Of a stretch of 64,000 bases of DNA, positions 39,155-51,178 are shown in pieces. A program made the translations under genes and the position numbers. The first letter of the stretch is position 1; every line of letters begins with the position of its first letter. This DNA comes from Acanthacorydalis orientalis. Its lineage: Eukaryota; Arthropoda; Insecta; Megaloptera; Corydalidae. The stretch is taken from NCBI GenBank assembly GCA_034766995.1, contig CM068316.1:25414106-25478105 (forward strand), read 5' to 3'. The notes beneath the pieces were generated by a model. That model was not told where the DNA came from. It saw only the letters and a program-made list of their open reading frames with translations, and searched no databases.

Positions 39155-40183
39155 TTAAAGAATATACTCATACCAAAATTAAATCCAAATACGTTAAAAA
39201 ACACGAAAAAAAAATAAAAAACAAAAATATTGCCTTAAATTTATATCAATAAGGTTTTCGTACAAAAAGAAAAAAACATTAAGATGTAAAGTTAATTTAT
39301 ATTTTTTTTTCTAATTTTCAATATATTTTTGCCTTTTGCCTTCACCATTGCTTCCAAACGACTTTTCATATTAAGAACCAGTTTTTCTGTATCTTCTCTC
39401 ATTAGTTTCTCCTATTCAGTCAATAATACAGTTTTCAGTGATTCTTCAAAGCCTATTTGATGTTTTTGATGGCGTCGATTAAGTAAATCTCATAAATGTT
39501 CTATAGAATTTAAATCGGATGACTGTGGACAGAAGTAGTAGTGAAGACACCATTCTTTCGCTATTAAAGAGCAATGTTTTGGATCATTATCTTGCTGAAA
39601 CATAAATTTATTTGCATCTAGACACATTTTTCCAACACTGGTTATTCAATTTTCTTGCAAAGTGCATAAGTAACCAAACTTGTCCATAATTTGTTCAATG
39701 AACACCAAACTTCTAATACATGCGACGTTCGTACACCCCCACATCATCACACTACCACCACCATATTTTATGGTTGGTATAATACTTTCCTTATTAAATT
39801 CTATATTTGCTCTTCCCTATACTTGTACGTGTTGATCAACTAAAAATATTAAACTTACTCTCATCACTGAAAACTACATTTCTCCAAAATTCATCTGATT
39901 GGTTTTTAGACGCATTTCAACAAATTAACCCGCTCTAATTTATTTATCTTTCAAACTAATGGTTTATTCTTTGTTGAACGGCCATAAAAACCAATTTTGT
40001 GCAAGATATTCTTAATCGTTTGCAAATTCGATTTTTTCCTATTAATTCTTCCAATTATTGGCTTACTTTTGGGTCTGAAGTCTTAGGATCGCGTTTTATT
40101 GTGTTGACCACAATTCGTTCTGTTTTGGAAGAAAATTTTCTAAACCGGTCGGGATGTACCGCTGATTGTACCAAAACTTTTAA

Positions 40184-40374
40184 CTCTTTGCACTCGAGAG
40201 GTGACTCTCAGTCACCACGGCGTTTCATGCGGCAACTCGAGTGGTGAGTGAGAGGCACCAGTCTTTGTTTATGTTAGATTTCGTTGAATCTCCAAGCGAT
40301 AAGAGCAGTATCAGTTCGTGAATAGATTCCTTAGCTCTTTATGTACTTTCTTAGGAAGTGCAGAATGATACATC
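40184..40374. mobile_element. piggyBac-like terminus
   Basis: After TTAA (40180-40183) the sequence CTCTTTGCACTCGAGAGGTG, with GCAACTCGAGTGG, parallels the terminus at 41105-41160, which begins TTAACGCTTTGCGCTCGATG. Both point the same way. It runs up to a TTAA MITE. Confidence 0.5.
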
Positions 40375-40378
40375 TTAA

Positions 40379-41094
40379 GGGGACCCGGTGGTCTAGAATT
40401 TTCGAAAAATCGATTTTTTTTTTCGAAAGTATAGTATCTTAAAAATATACTGTTAAAATTTGATGACGAAATTCAGAGTATTTCAGGATCTACAGCCCAT
40501 TAGAAGGTCAGGTAGGGAGAAGAATAAGTGGAGTCGGCAAACTTTAAACGCGTTTATCTCGAAACTACTTTTTTTCGTCTTGCGGGGGCCAGAAAAAAAA
40601 ACTACTTGACCGATTTGTCTGAAATTTTAATATGTTATTCTGAATAGTTCTACAATAAATATTTTACGGAACTAATAGTTTCCGTAAAATATTTATATTT
40701 TTTTTATTAACAAAACATTCAAAAATACTGGTCGTTTTCAAACTTGTACTTTTGACTACGCGCCATTTTGTTAATTTTTTTTTATTCGACTTCCTGCGAT
40801 AGCTATACTTATACAAATTAAAAATTCGTTAATTGTTTTATTTCAGATCAGAGGGAGAGATAAATCATTATTCACCACGCAATTCCATTTTTTTAGAGAG
40901 GGAGACTTCAGCATCATTTTTCTAATTTAAAAAAAAATTTTTTTTGTCTTTATTTTCATTTTTGTGTAGTTTATTAGTAATAAAATAAGTGTAAAAAAAT
41001 TTGAAAGCATTATTCATTACCCTCATATAGAAAAAATTTTTTTAAAATAGCTTAAATTTTAGGCCGCTAGACCACCGGGTCCCCTTAAATTATA
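40379..41094. mobile_element. TTAA MITE, copy 1 (~716 bp)
   Basis: Terminal inverted repeat GGGGACCCGGTGGTCTAG, flanked by TTAA at 40375-40378 and 41095-41098. No transposase. The same element recurs at 41549-42256 (inverted) and 43251-43952 (same orientation). TTAA targeting suggests piggyBac-type mobilisation. Confidence 0.9.
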
Positions 41095-41216
41095 AAATAT
41101 AATATTAACGCTTTGCGCTCGATGACTTTTCCAGTCGGGCGAAGTAGCAACTCGAGATGATTTTGCGCATATTTGACAAGCTTCTTGCAACTAACATAAA
41201 TGATTTGATACACAAA

Positions 41217-41504
41217 TTAAAGTCCATAAACATTATATTTTAATATTCTAACTATATTTTCACATTTAAAAATAAAAATTTTAATATTAAGTTCTGTATT
41301 TTTTTTCGTATGATAATTTATAAAGCGTTCAAAGTGCACCCTCGACTTATCGGGACAAATACCGCATTGGGTTTTCTGATAACAATCTGAACACCAGGGC
41401 AGGCAATTCTTCCATTTTTGTAGGACTTCAAGACTTTCGAAACAATGATACTTCTGCCACAATCGTCGAATCTGAACTAACGCCGGAGACGTTGTCAGAA
41501 CCAT
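41217..41504 (-). pseudogene. Cys-rich C-terminal fragment, piggyBac-like
   Basis: CLPWCSDCYQKTQCGICPDK followed by HFERFINYHTKK has the C..C...C..C...H...YH spacing of the Cys-rich tails of piggyBac transposases. It lies between two TTAA MITEs and near a piggyBac-like terminus at 41105. The catalytic part is absent. Confidence 0.5.
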
Positions 41505-41548
41505 GGTCGCGGAGGAATTTGAGACGAAATATCTTATCTCTATTTTAA

Positions 41549-42256
41549 GGGGACCCGGTGGTCTAGCGGCCTAAAATTTAAGCTATTTTAAAAAAATTTT
41601 TTCTATATGAGGGTAATGAATAATGCTTTCAAATTTTTTTACACTTATTTTATTACTAATAAACTACACAAAAATGAAAATAAAGACAAAAAAATTTTTT
41701 TTTTAAATTAGAAAAATGATGCTGAAGTCTCCCTCTCTAAAAAAATGAAATTGCGTGGTGAATGATGATTTATCTCTCCCTCTGATCTGAAATAAAACAA
41801 TTGACGAATTTTTAATTAGTATAAGTATAGCTATCGCAGGAAGTAGAATAAAAAAAAAATTGACAAAATGGCGCGTAGTCAAAAGTACAAGTTTGAAAAC
41901 GACCAGTATTTTTGAATGTTTTGTTAATAAAAAAAATATAAATATTTTACGGAAACTATTAGTTCCGTAAAATATTTATTGTAGAACTATTCAGAATAAC
42001 ATATTAAAATTTCAGACAAATCGGTCAAGTAGTTTTTTTTTTCTGGCCCCCGCAAGACGAAAAAAAGTAGTTTCGAGATAAACGCGTTTAAAGTTTGCCG
42101 ACTCCACTTATTCTTCTCCCTACCTGACCTTCTAATGGGCTGTAGATCCTGAAATACTCTGAATTTCGTCATCAAATTTTAACAGTATATTTTTAAGATA
42201 CTATACTTTCGAAAAAAAAAATCGATTTTTCGAAAATTCTAGACCACCGGGTCCCC
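41549..42256. mobile_element. TTAA MITE, copy 2 (inverted)
   Basis: Same 18-bp ends as copy 1 but reversed internally (begins GGTCTAGCGGCC). Flanked by TTAA at 41545-41548 and 42257-42260. With copy 1 it forms ~700-bp inverted arms around a ~450-bp spacer. Confidence 0.9.
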
Positions 42257-43008
42257 TTAATGTGTTCTATCTACAATAGAACCGATTTCCCGAAGTGACC
42301 TTTTTTTAATATGTTTGAAGTTTTCTCATATCTATTGACATTTCCGAACTTCGGCCCATTTTCACTTTAATTTTAATAAACATGTCAACTAACTGAATTA
42401 AAATTCTATAATTTTCAAAGTTTACCTTTTGAAATACCCGTATAACAAATTTAGAAAAACAAACTGTTTAAAAGTTCAATCGCAGCTCTTGTAACGCACT
42501 ACAAAATTATACTGTACGAAAACTTTTTCGACTTAAATTTCGACAGTACCACACACAATTCGGTGAATTCCCTGTTTCCATGAAAAACATTTTAAAAAAT
42601 ACGGAATTGCGTTTTACAAATATTAAAGAAAGGATGTATAAAAGTATTTCTTCGCATAATAACAAAAAAAAAAAACTCGAAGGTTTTGTTCAAAAGTACA
42701 AGTTGTACGAAAACTTTTGTGACGCTATATAAAATCATCATTATTCACAAAAAAAATTCGATGACGTCGAGGTTTCAATGGTACACAAATATGTTTATCT
42801 CATATATAAAATAACACGTTGCAATCTGCGATAATGATTGTATTGACATACTAACATACAGCTGACACAAAAATATCTAGCCGCTTATTATATCCACAAT
42901 CAGTATGTTATGTAAAAAATTAAGTTACGGTAGAGAAGAAATTATTTAAAAATATGTTTGATATTGTTTATTACTGTACTTCAAAATATAATGTATACAA
43001 AAAATAAT

Positions 43009-43010
<2 letters not shown>

Positions 43011-43091
<81 letters not shown>
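43011..43091. repeat. (AT)n microsatellite
   Basis: About 81 bp of uninterrupted TA repeat, between the Tc1 remnant and TTAA MITE copy 3. Confidence 0.9.
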
Positions 43092-43094
<3 letters not shown>

Positions 43095-43250
43095 TATACA
43101 ATATGTTGCAAAAAGGTGCGTTTTCAATTCAATATGCCATATTCATACACACAAAAGCATCCAGTCACTCCCAATACTGTTTGAAAACGAGTTAGAAGGA
43201 TAGAAACTAACACTTGATAGGATATCTTTAAATTTCATAAGTGCTTATAA

Positions 43251-43952
43251 GGGGACCCGGTGGTCTAGAATTTTCGAAAAATCGATTTTTTTTCGAAAGT
43301 ATAGTATCTTAAAAATATACTGTTAAAATTTGATGACGAAATTCAGAGTATTTCAGGATCTACAGACCATTAGGTCAGAACTACTTGGTCAGAATATACT
43401 TGCTTGAAACTTTAAACGCGTTTATCTCGAAACTACTTTTTTTCGTCTTGCGGGGGCCAGAAAAAAAACTACTTGACCGATTTGTCTGAAATTTTAATAT
43501 GTTATTCTGAATAGTTCTAGCTCTCGCTGGAAGTAAAACTAATAGTTTCCGTAAAATATTTATATTTTTTTTATTAACAAAACATTCAAAAATACTGGTC
43601 GTTTTCAAACTTGTACTTTTGACTACGCGCCATTTTGTCAATTTTTTTTTTATTCTACTTCCTGCGATAGCTATACTTATACTAATTAAAAATTCGTCAA
43701 TTGTTTTATTTCAGATCAGAGGGAGAGATAAATCATCATTCACCACGCAATTCCATTTTTTTAGAGAGGGAGACTTCAGCATCATTTTTCTAATTTAAAA
43801 AAATTTTTTTTTTGTCTTTATTTTCATTCTTGTGTAGTTTATTAGTAATAAAATAAGTGTAAAAAAATTTGAAAGCATTATTCATTACCCTCATATAGAA
43901 AAAAATTTTTTTAAATAGCTTAAATTTTAGGCCGCTAGACCACCGGGTCCCC
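43251..43952. mobile_element. TTAA MITE, copy 3
   Basis: Same orientation as copy 1. The right flank is TTAA (43953-43956); the left flank reads ATAA, a likely point change. It differs internally from copy 1 by small replacements near 43370-43400 and 43520. Confidence 0.88.
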
Positions 43953-43989
43953 TTAATCTTATAAAGATTGAGCTTTCCGGGAAAAGAGA

Positions 43990-44420
43990 GAATGGCTTCT
44001 TTACACGTTATGAGATTACATTTTTTTTCCTTGTGATTGTTTAATAAATATTACGTTTTTCGAAAATATCATAAAAAAATATCACAGCATCAGCTATGTC
44101 TTCTCCAAATTGTTTGTTACTCATAAATGATATAATTCTGTCCCAAAGGGCAACAACACGACGTATACCAACAGACTTCAGTATGTAATAGTAGGCACTC
44201 AAAATCTTTTTCGCTTTTCTCTCATAATTGTCGGAAAAGTCGATCCTGAAGTTGTTTTGATTTGATGAAGTTAAAAAGAAACTATTATTCCTGGATTTCT
44301 GACAACCATTGAGGAACAGTGTCTTTGGTTGCATAAGCTAGTAAAATTTCAAGCGGAATATTTTGCTCTATCGAAAAATTCTCAACTTCTTAATAAACTA
44401 TTTCACTTTTGGAGTTGGTT
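43990..44420 (-). pseudogene. hAT (ZBED5-like) transposase fragment
   Basis: Minus frames read LLAYATKDTVPQWL, NFIKSKQLQDRLF and ECLLLHTEVCWYT, then in a neighbouring frame FGEDIADAVIFFYDIF. This order resembles the central catalytic region of ZBED5-type hAT transposases (FIKS..L..RLF, LLLHTEVRW). Frameshifts and stops make it non-functional. Confidence 0.5.
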
Positions 44421-44636
44421 TTAAATTACCTAGAAAATAGTATTTCTTCACAGTGCTTATCCTTATCCAAAAATCTAATATGTGCCATTAAAAAAAATGC
44501 ATGAAAAATAATAGTTTTTTACTTTATCTATGAAAACAAATATGATATTCTACACAACAACACACTTATAATAAAACATAAGATAAATAAAAATAATTGA
44601 ATTTTGTAATGTTAAACATCATTCATACTAATGAAA

Positions 44637-44719
44637 CTACTCCCACTTTTCTTTAGACAATTCAACATAAATTTCATTCCAGTTACGAATTGGTGTACCT
44701 ATAAAGTGATATTCTTCAG
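44637..44719 (-). CDS. Candidate alternative last exon downstream of zinc-finger copy 2
   Basis: Best preserved of three homologous exon-like blocks. After the acceptor TTTTCAAAGCAG it reads, from a phase-1 join, AEEYHFIGTPIRNWNEIY and then VELSKEKWE before TAG at 44637-44639. The zinc-finger gene has phase-1 donors at exons 2 and 6, so splicing to this block would stay in frame. No domain is recognised. That it is an exon rests only on the splice site, the open frame and its repetition in the three units. Confidence 0.45.
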
Positions 44720-45539
44720 CTGCTTTGAAAATAAATTAAGAGCAAAATCTACTGAACTATCAGTACACATTCAAACAATTAAAATGTAGTATTCTATAGT
44801 TATTTGTAGATTTTACACTCTAATGAATTATGGTGAAAAAGCACATATTAATTTATGAAAGGTGAGCTAGAACTTAAAACAAATATGTTTCACAGTACAA
44901 TTAACAGTGACCGTCTACTGAGGATTTAGGATTAATCATACAGTTGCACTGTGTTTACCAACAAATACATCACTCATTTTTTTTCAAATGGATTACATTT
45001 AATTAAGCTTGTTTAGTTTCTTCATTTTTAAATATCCATAGCTTATTTTGTTTTTCTGGATTACAATACAACTGAATTTCATCACCGTGGTGATATAATT
45101 CATATATTTAAATTTTCAAACTTTTAGTGCATTGATACCATTTTATTCATTGTCCATTTTATTTTTTGATTACGTTATACATTCTAGGTATACAAACGTT
45201 TTCAACTTTAGTCTCTTAAGTAGAATAGCATGAAAAGATAATGATCAATATATTATTTTCTGTCTTTATGCACACATGTAATTCGCAACACTTTTTAACT
45301 TAAGAATGCTTAGCTTTCACTGAATATGACAATTAATATTTAGTTTGGACACAAACAATTTAGACTAACTGATATTATCTAAATCTTAAAGTGTGACAAA
45401 ATTTCCCTTGAATTCTGCATAATATTTACAGTAAGATTTAAATCCAATCGATTATATTTATATATCAATAATAACATTGCGTAGCATAGAACTGTAGACA
45501 AGCCTGCAAATTCTATTAAATATACAAGTTATTCAGAAT

Positions 45540-45828
45540 TGTTATAGTAAAACATTTAAATGTTCTTTTTGTATGTTTAATAGTTAATAACGCTGCCTTC
45601 TGTTAGGTTTTACTTAGTTGCTAGCATAGATAAAGACTATGTTGTTAGGGTTGTTAGCTATGGTTATCTTGATAAGATAAAAATAAGATACACTGTCCTG
45701 CCGATGTCTGGCATCAGTGTGATATTCACTCTATCTGTTCTCGGTTATGTAGATGCTAAATATTTAATAAATTGTTTTCATGTTAATGAATTTGTTCAGT
45801 TAATTTATACGCCTGCAATTCATCAACA
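45540..45828. mobile_element. Solo LTR (289 bp) with 5-bp TSD
   Basis: Begins TGTTATAGTAAAAC and ends CATCAACA, flanked by AGAAT at 45535-45539 and 45829-45833. The corresponding positions downstream of zinc-finger copies 1 and 3 read straight through (CAGAATAAAC and CAGATTAAAC), so the insertion post-dates the duplication. No internal region remains. Confidence 0.85.
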
Positions 45829-46309
45829 AGAATAAACATTTTTAAAAAGAGATATGAGAAATTAAGTAAGTTAATCACAAATTCAAAATGTATTGGTTAA
45901 TATTTATGACACTGTAATAAACATACTTTGAAATTTTTAAGTAAAGGTAATATCTTGTATATGGATATATGAAATAATACAGAAATATTTTTATAAATTT
46001 GTGCAACAGTATATTAAGAAAAAAAGAATTTTAATTCACTATGGGAATAGAATGATTAATGAAATGACAAGAATATTGCTGAAAAAATTAATTTTTTTTA
46101 CAATAAGTATGAAATTGTATCGTTTTAATATCTAAAATATATGTTGTCAATTTATATATAACTTATAGAAAACAATTAATGTACAAACAAATAATACTAA
46201 GTACAAACTATACTAAAAAAAAACAAGCCATTCAATTAATATTTTCATTCAATTTATAAACAATTTACAATTATATTCACTGTCTTTTAACATTACAAAG
46301 AGTATTCAC

Positions 46310-46794
46310 TTAAATATGAGTCTTCTTATGGTTTGAGAGAGTAGATCTTTGTGAAAATGCTTTTTCACATACAGTACATTTATAAGGCCTCTCGCCAGTA
46401 TGGATTCGCAAATGAATTTTCAATGTGCTTGCTCGATAGAAACCTTTACCACAAACATTACATACATAACTACGATCATCAGTATGCCATTTAACATGAG
46501 CACGAAGATTTTCAGATCGAGGAAATACTTTTGGACAAAGGGAACATGCATAAGGCTTTTCACCTGTATGAATACGCATATGCTTTTTCAATTGCCATGA
46601 AGTTACACACCCAAGAGAACAAATATTACATATATAAGGTTTTATACCACTATGTGACCTCATATGAACAGTTAACCGTGTGTGATCTCGGAAACCTATT
46701 AACATTTAGAATACAAATTAGAACATTATACCAATTTTAACATTATAAAACAAATAATTACATAATATTTATATATCACACCTATATATTTTAC

Positions 46795-46856
<62 letters not shown>

Positions 46857-46867
46857 GTATATATGTG

Positions 46868-46905
<38 letters not shown>

Positions 46906-48706
46906 AAGTAATTTCATAAAGTAAAAAAAATATAAAATCAGTATAAATACCTTTAGAGCATGTATTACAGATGTATGGGCGTTCACCTGTATGAGTTCTC
47001 TTATGAGTAATAAGACTACTAAGAGCTGTAAACCCTCTTCCACAAAACGGACAAATGTGATCTTTTTCACCTGTATGAATTTTCATATGCACTGCAAGTG
47101 ATCGCGATCCACAAAGCCTGTATAAAATTTTTACATAAGTGTACCTATTTTAGTAAATTTCATTTAAAAAGTTAATTTTACATAATGTAACAAACAATAT
47201 AATTCTTCACAAACTTATTATAACTAAAATTATTAGTTAATGTATTTAATAAATAAATGGTAATAAATCTACAATAATAATATAAATCGTTGATTTAATA
47301 AATTTCACATTTAATGATAAAATGTTTCAGTACTTTATTATTCTACTGAATATCTCAGTACTTTTCCATAATATTGAAAATATTTTCTTACAGTTGCTAA
47401 AGACAACAACAATCATCTCGGATTTTAAATAATTACAAGAAGGGAAACAGCTAAAAATGTTATGGCTCATGGTAATATGGAAGAAGAAAGTTGTAATAAA
47501 AGAAAAAACCGATGTACAAAATTTAGCTGTCTAAATTAATATCTCATCTTAAAAATTTGATCACTTTTATTTTCACTGAATCATGAAATTTTCCATATTA
47601 CTCTCACTTTCAAAGTTTTTTGAAAATATTATTATTCATTAAAACTTTCAAAACAACTGAAATTGGATTGGTAAGATCTGATGATGATAGCATCACTATT
47701 GAAATGTACATAAGTAACAATCAAATTAACAATGATTAATAATAATATATGAAACATTTTTGACCACAAAATGTTTTTGTGGTTTGTGATATGGAAAAAG
47801 AATTCATTTAATAAATTAGATTTTTTTTAATTAATTAACCAACTGAAACCTGTTACTTCTACTTAGCATCTCTTTAACAAATGTTGCCAATTTTTTGTCA
47901 AGATTGACAATAAATGAGTAAGAAAAGCAAACTTCTCACGGTATCTCTTTGAATTTAATTTTTTTTTTGAAAAAAGGTGCATTTTGTCACTCCATTTTAT
48001 AATACGTATTTAATACATATAGTAAAAATAGCATTTTCCACATAAATACAGATAATATTGTTTTAAAATATATCATTTATTATAAATCAATATATCATAA
48101 AAATGTTTTGTTTCATATACACTATTTTATTGATGTTTACTAAACCTCTCTCCCATCACAATTAGTATATAAATCGAAAATGCATTGTAATTATAAAAAT
48201 ATCACTAAAAAAATAAATGTTTTTTACTCACCTTTTACCACAAACTCCACAAGCATGTGTCTTCATTCTATGTGTCTTCATATGAGCAGCTAAACTTGTA
48301 TTGTGATAGAAAGCTTTCCCACAAGATGAACACACAAAACTTTTTTCTCCAGTATGGGTTTTCATATGTTCCGACAATCGAAATGACTGTGTAAAACTTT
48401 TTTCACAGACAGTACAAGGAAAAGGTTTCTTACCACCATGCGTAAGAAAGTGTCGGGTTAAGTTAGCTGAGTTTGTAAAACCTTTACCACATTCAGAACA
48501 AAGATGTCGCTTTGCACCTTCATGTACCTCATGCAATAATAAATTTCAATACATTATTATTAATTTTAAATGTAATGAATCAAATTCTTAAAATACACCA
48601 TTACTATAAATAAATAAATCAATAAAGAAATAAATAAAAATATATATATATATATATACACACATACATGCACGCACACACACACACACACATATATATA
48701 TACATA

Positions 48707-48746
<40 letters not shown>

Positions 48747-50566
48747 GTATGTATTTATGTATATAGAGTACATAATTTATTTGTTGTAGTTAGTGCATTT
48801 TAAACAAAATTAAAACTGAATATTTCTTCAAATATATTATATAGATATTAAATCTAATATATTTTTTAAAAATAATAATAACCATTAATGCAACTTTTAG
48901 ACAAATAAATTTCTTAAACATTTAATAAACTTGTTATGATACCTTCATATGATCACATAAAGTGCTCGAACTTGAAAAATCTTGATTACAAACATTACAT
49001 GTATACCTTGTATGTGTCCTAGAATGTTCCTATAATAATTTAAAATATACATATTATTTTTTACAAAAACTAAAACTGATTCAGAATTTTTTTTAAAATC
49101 AATACAATCTTTACACCATTATTGAAGTTGGTTACTTTTTTAAATTAATTTCTTAATATTTATATTCAACTTGTATAAAAATATAACATTTCTATTTTGA
49201 TTAAATAACTATTTTCCAAATTTTACATTTTTTTTCAATTAGCAATACAAAAAATATACTTATACAAAGGAAATACACTAATTTACCTTTAAATCAGTTA
49301 ATGTAGTAAAGCAATCAGTACATTCTTCACAAGGATATAAATGTTTTTCCATTTCATCTTTTATTTCCCTTAGATCATCTTTATTGTCTTCAGAATTATT
49401 AAATTCATTATAAAAATTTTCTGGTGAGTCATGAACTTTAATAAAAATATAATTTACTAATGCATTTTAATTATTTAATTTATGATTATCAAGTTTTATG
49501 TGAACTTTTTAAACTATATCATTTTATGTACTAAATATTTCTTTAAGATCTTAATACTATAAAAAATTAAGAATAGTTTGAAAAAGATCAATTCATGACC
49601 TGATTCATGAACATTTAACAGAACTGAAAATTTCAATTATAAAAGATAAAATAAAAAAATTCTCTAAATTTAATTTAAATAAACAATTATAACAAACAGT
49701 TACAAAATTATAGTAATTTCTATTTAAAGCATAGATCAAAACATTATAAACGAGTTTTTAAATCTCCCAGTAATGGTGCAGTCTCATAGACCATCAATAA
49801 TTTATAATATAATATTGATTAAAAAAAGACTTTATATATTTTTTTTTAATTTCAAGAAACACATTAAAATGACACCATCAATAACAATACACAAGACATG
49901 CTATTACTAGGAGGTTAATTGTAATTTGTACTATACCTCTCCAATTATCATTTTCCATTCTTTCAAGTTTTGGTTCAATTTTAACATCTACATAATTTTG
50001 TTCAACTGAATTTTGATAACTCAAAACTGTAGAAGGTATCTCTTGTGATTCATTTACTATCGGAGCACTCAGATCTTCTGGAGAACTTTCAGTTTTTGGT
50101 TCAATTTTAATATCTACATAATTTTGTTCAACTACCGGAGAACTCGGTTGTTCTGGAGAACTTTCAGTAACAGGTGTTGTATTATTATATTGTAACATAT
50201 TTTCCCTCAAAAGCTGCCGTAATGTTGCATCTGATCTTTCACATAACTGCCTAAATGAAAATGCTTGACTGATATATTGTACACATTGAACACAAACTCG
50301 AGTAGGTAAGCCATCTCCTTCTGCTACCTTTAAAAATAACTATTTATATGATACTTTCATAAATTTAACTATTCACATTATAATGGTGATTTAAAACTTA
50401 CTTGTACTGAAGCGCACGACATTAACATTTCAAATAGTCTAATCGGTTCCAATAATGTATCATTAACAGTGTCATCTAAACCAAATACAGACTTCATATC
50501 TCCTTCTTCTGTTAAACATGTTCTGCAAATTTTATCAGTTTGCACATCTTCAAATGTTATTGCCAT
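46310..50566 (-). CDS. ZAD-C2H2 zinc-finger gene, tandem copy 2 (7 coding exons, 546 aa)
   Basis: Paralogue of the genes at 32971-38601 and 60593-64000, in the same orientation. Coding exons are 50402-50566, 49937-50327, 49287-49435, 48943-49029, 48232-48527, 46951-47117 and 46310-46695. Lengths match copy 1 exon for exon, except that exon 1 is two codons longer (start MAITFEDVQ). The ZAD (KICRTC and VCVQCVQ), the acidic linker with IKIEP repeats and twelve C2H2 fingers are all open, with no stop or frameshift seen. Exon 5 ends at the strong donor GTGAGT. Finger 8 reads GFRDHTRL against GFPDHTRL in copy 1, and finger 11 reads YRASTLKIH against YRASALEDH, so base-contact positions have changed. 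A solo LTR sits 0.5 kb beyond the stop. The gene appears functional. Confidence 0.9.
46797..46905. repeat. (AT)n microsatellite
   Basis: TA array with TGTATATGTG interruption in intron 6 of zinc-finger copy 2. Confidence 0.9.
48641..48745. repeat. (AT)n/(CA)n microsatellite
   Basis: TA and CA/TG runs in intron 4 of zinc-finger copy 2, at the position where copy 1 carries the Tigger-like element. Confidence 0.85.
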
Positions 50567-50759
50567 TATCAAATCAAAAGTTAAATTTGATAACTTATAC
50601 ACAAATAAAACTTAAAATATATTATCGCCTGGCAACAATGTGTAACACATCTGGACTCTTTAGTGTACATGTAACGAATAAAATGAAGACTTTATCAATG
50701 GATAATACATATATAAATAAACGAAGTCATCGATTTATATATGTATGTATTTATGCGTA

Positions 50760-50960
<201 letters not shown>

Positions 50961-51178
50961 TTAACCACAAAAAATTAAAAGGTTGCAAAAAATAATCTAC
51001 TGCGGTGTTTTTACAGCATTAAACAATTTTTATTAGAAATAATAATTTTTACAAAATAATAGTATATAGCATAATAAAAATTTCGCAGATCAAGTGTAGT
51101 TTTAAAAATTAAATAACAACATATTAAAAGAATTTTTAAAACATTATACATGAAAAAACAAGTTAAAAATCATTGTTC

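Larger units (their letters stand above)
39240..42726 (-). mobile_element. Tc1-like element remnant carrying nested TTAA insertions
   Basis: Termini contain GTTTTCGTAC motifs at about 39251-39262 and, inverted, at 42510-42540 and 42695-42720. The minus strand is a degenerate Tc1 transposase: N-terminal HIKKRSLREIGSIVDRTH (42260-42360), then DRFRKFSSKTERIVVNTIKR (40050-40180), and a C-terminal QDNDPKHCSLIAKEWC with SSDLNSIEHLW (39480-39610), a DD34E arrangement. Many stops. The gap between the first two parts holds TTAA-flanked insertions (40184-42256). Confidence 0.75.

Noticed and set aside
41545..42260. Possibility that the MITE frames (e.g. 41987-42175 and 43381-43641) encode a small protein
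   Set aside because: The frames differ between the three copies and are broken by indels, so they are not maintained.
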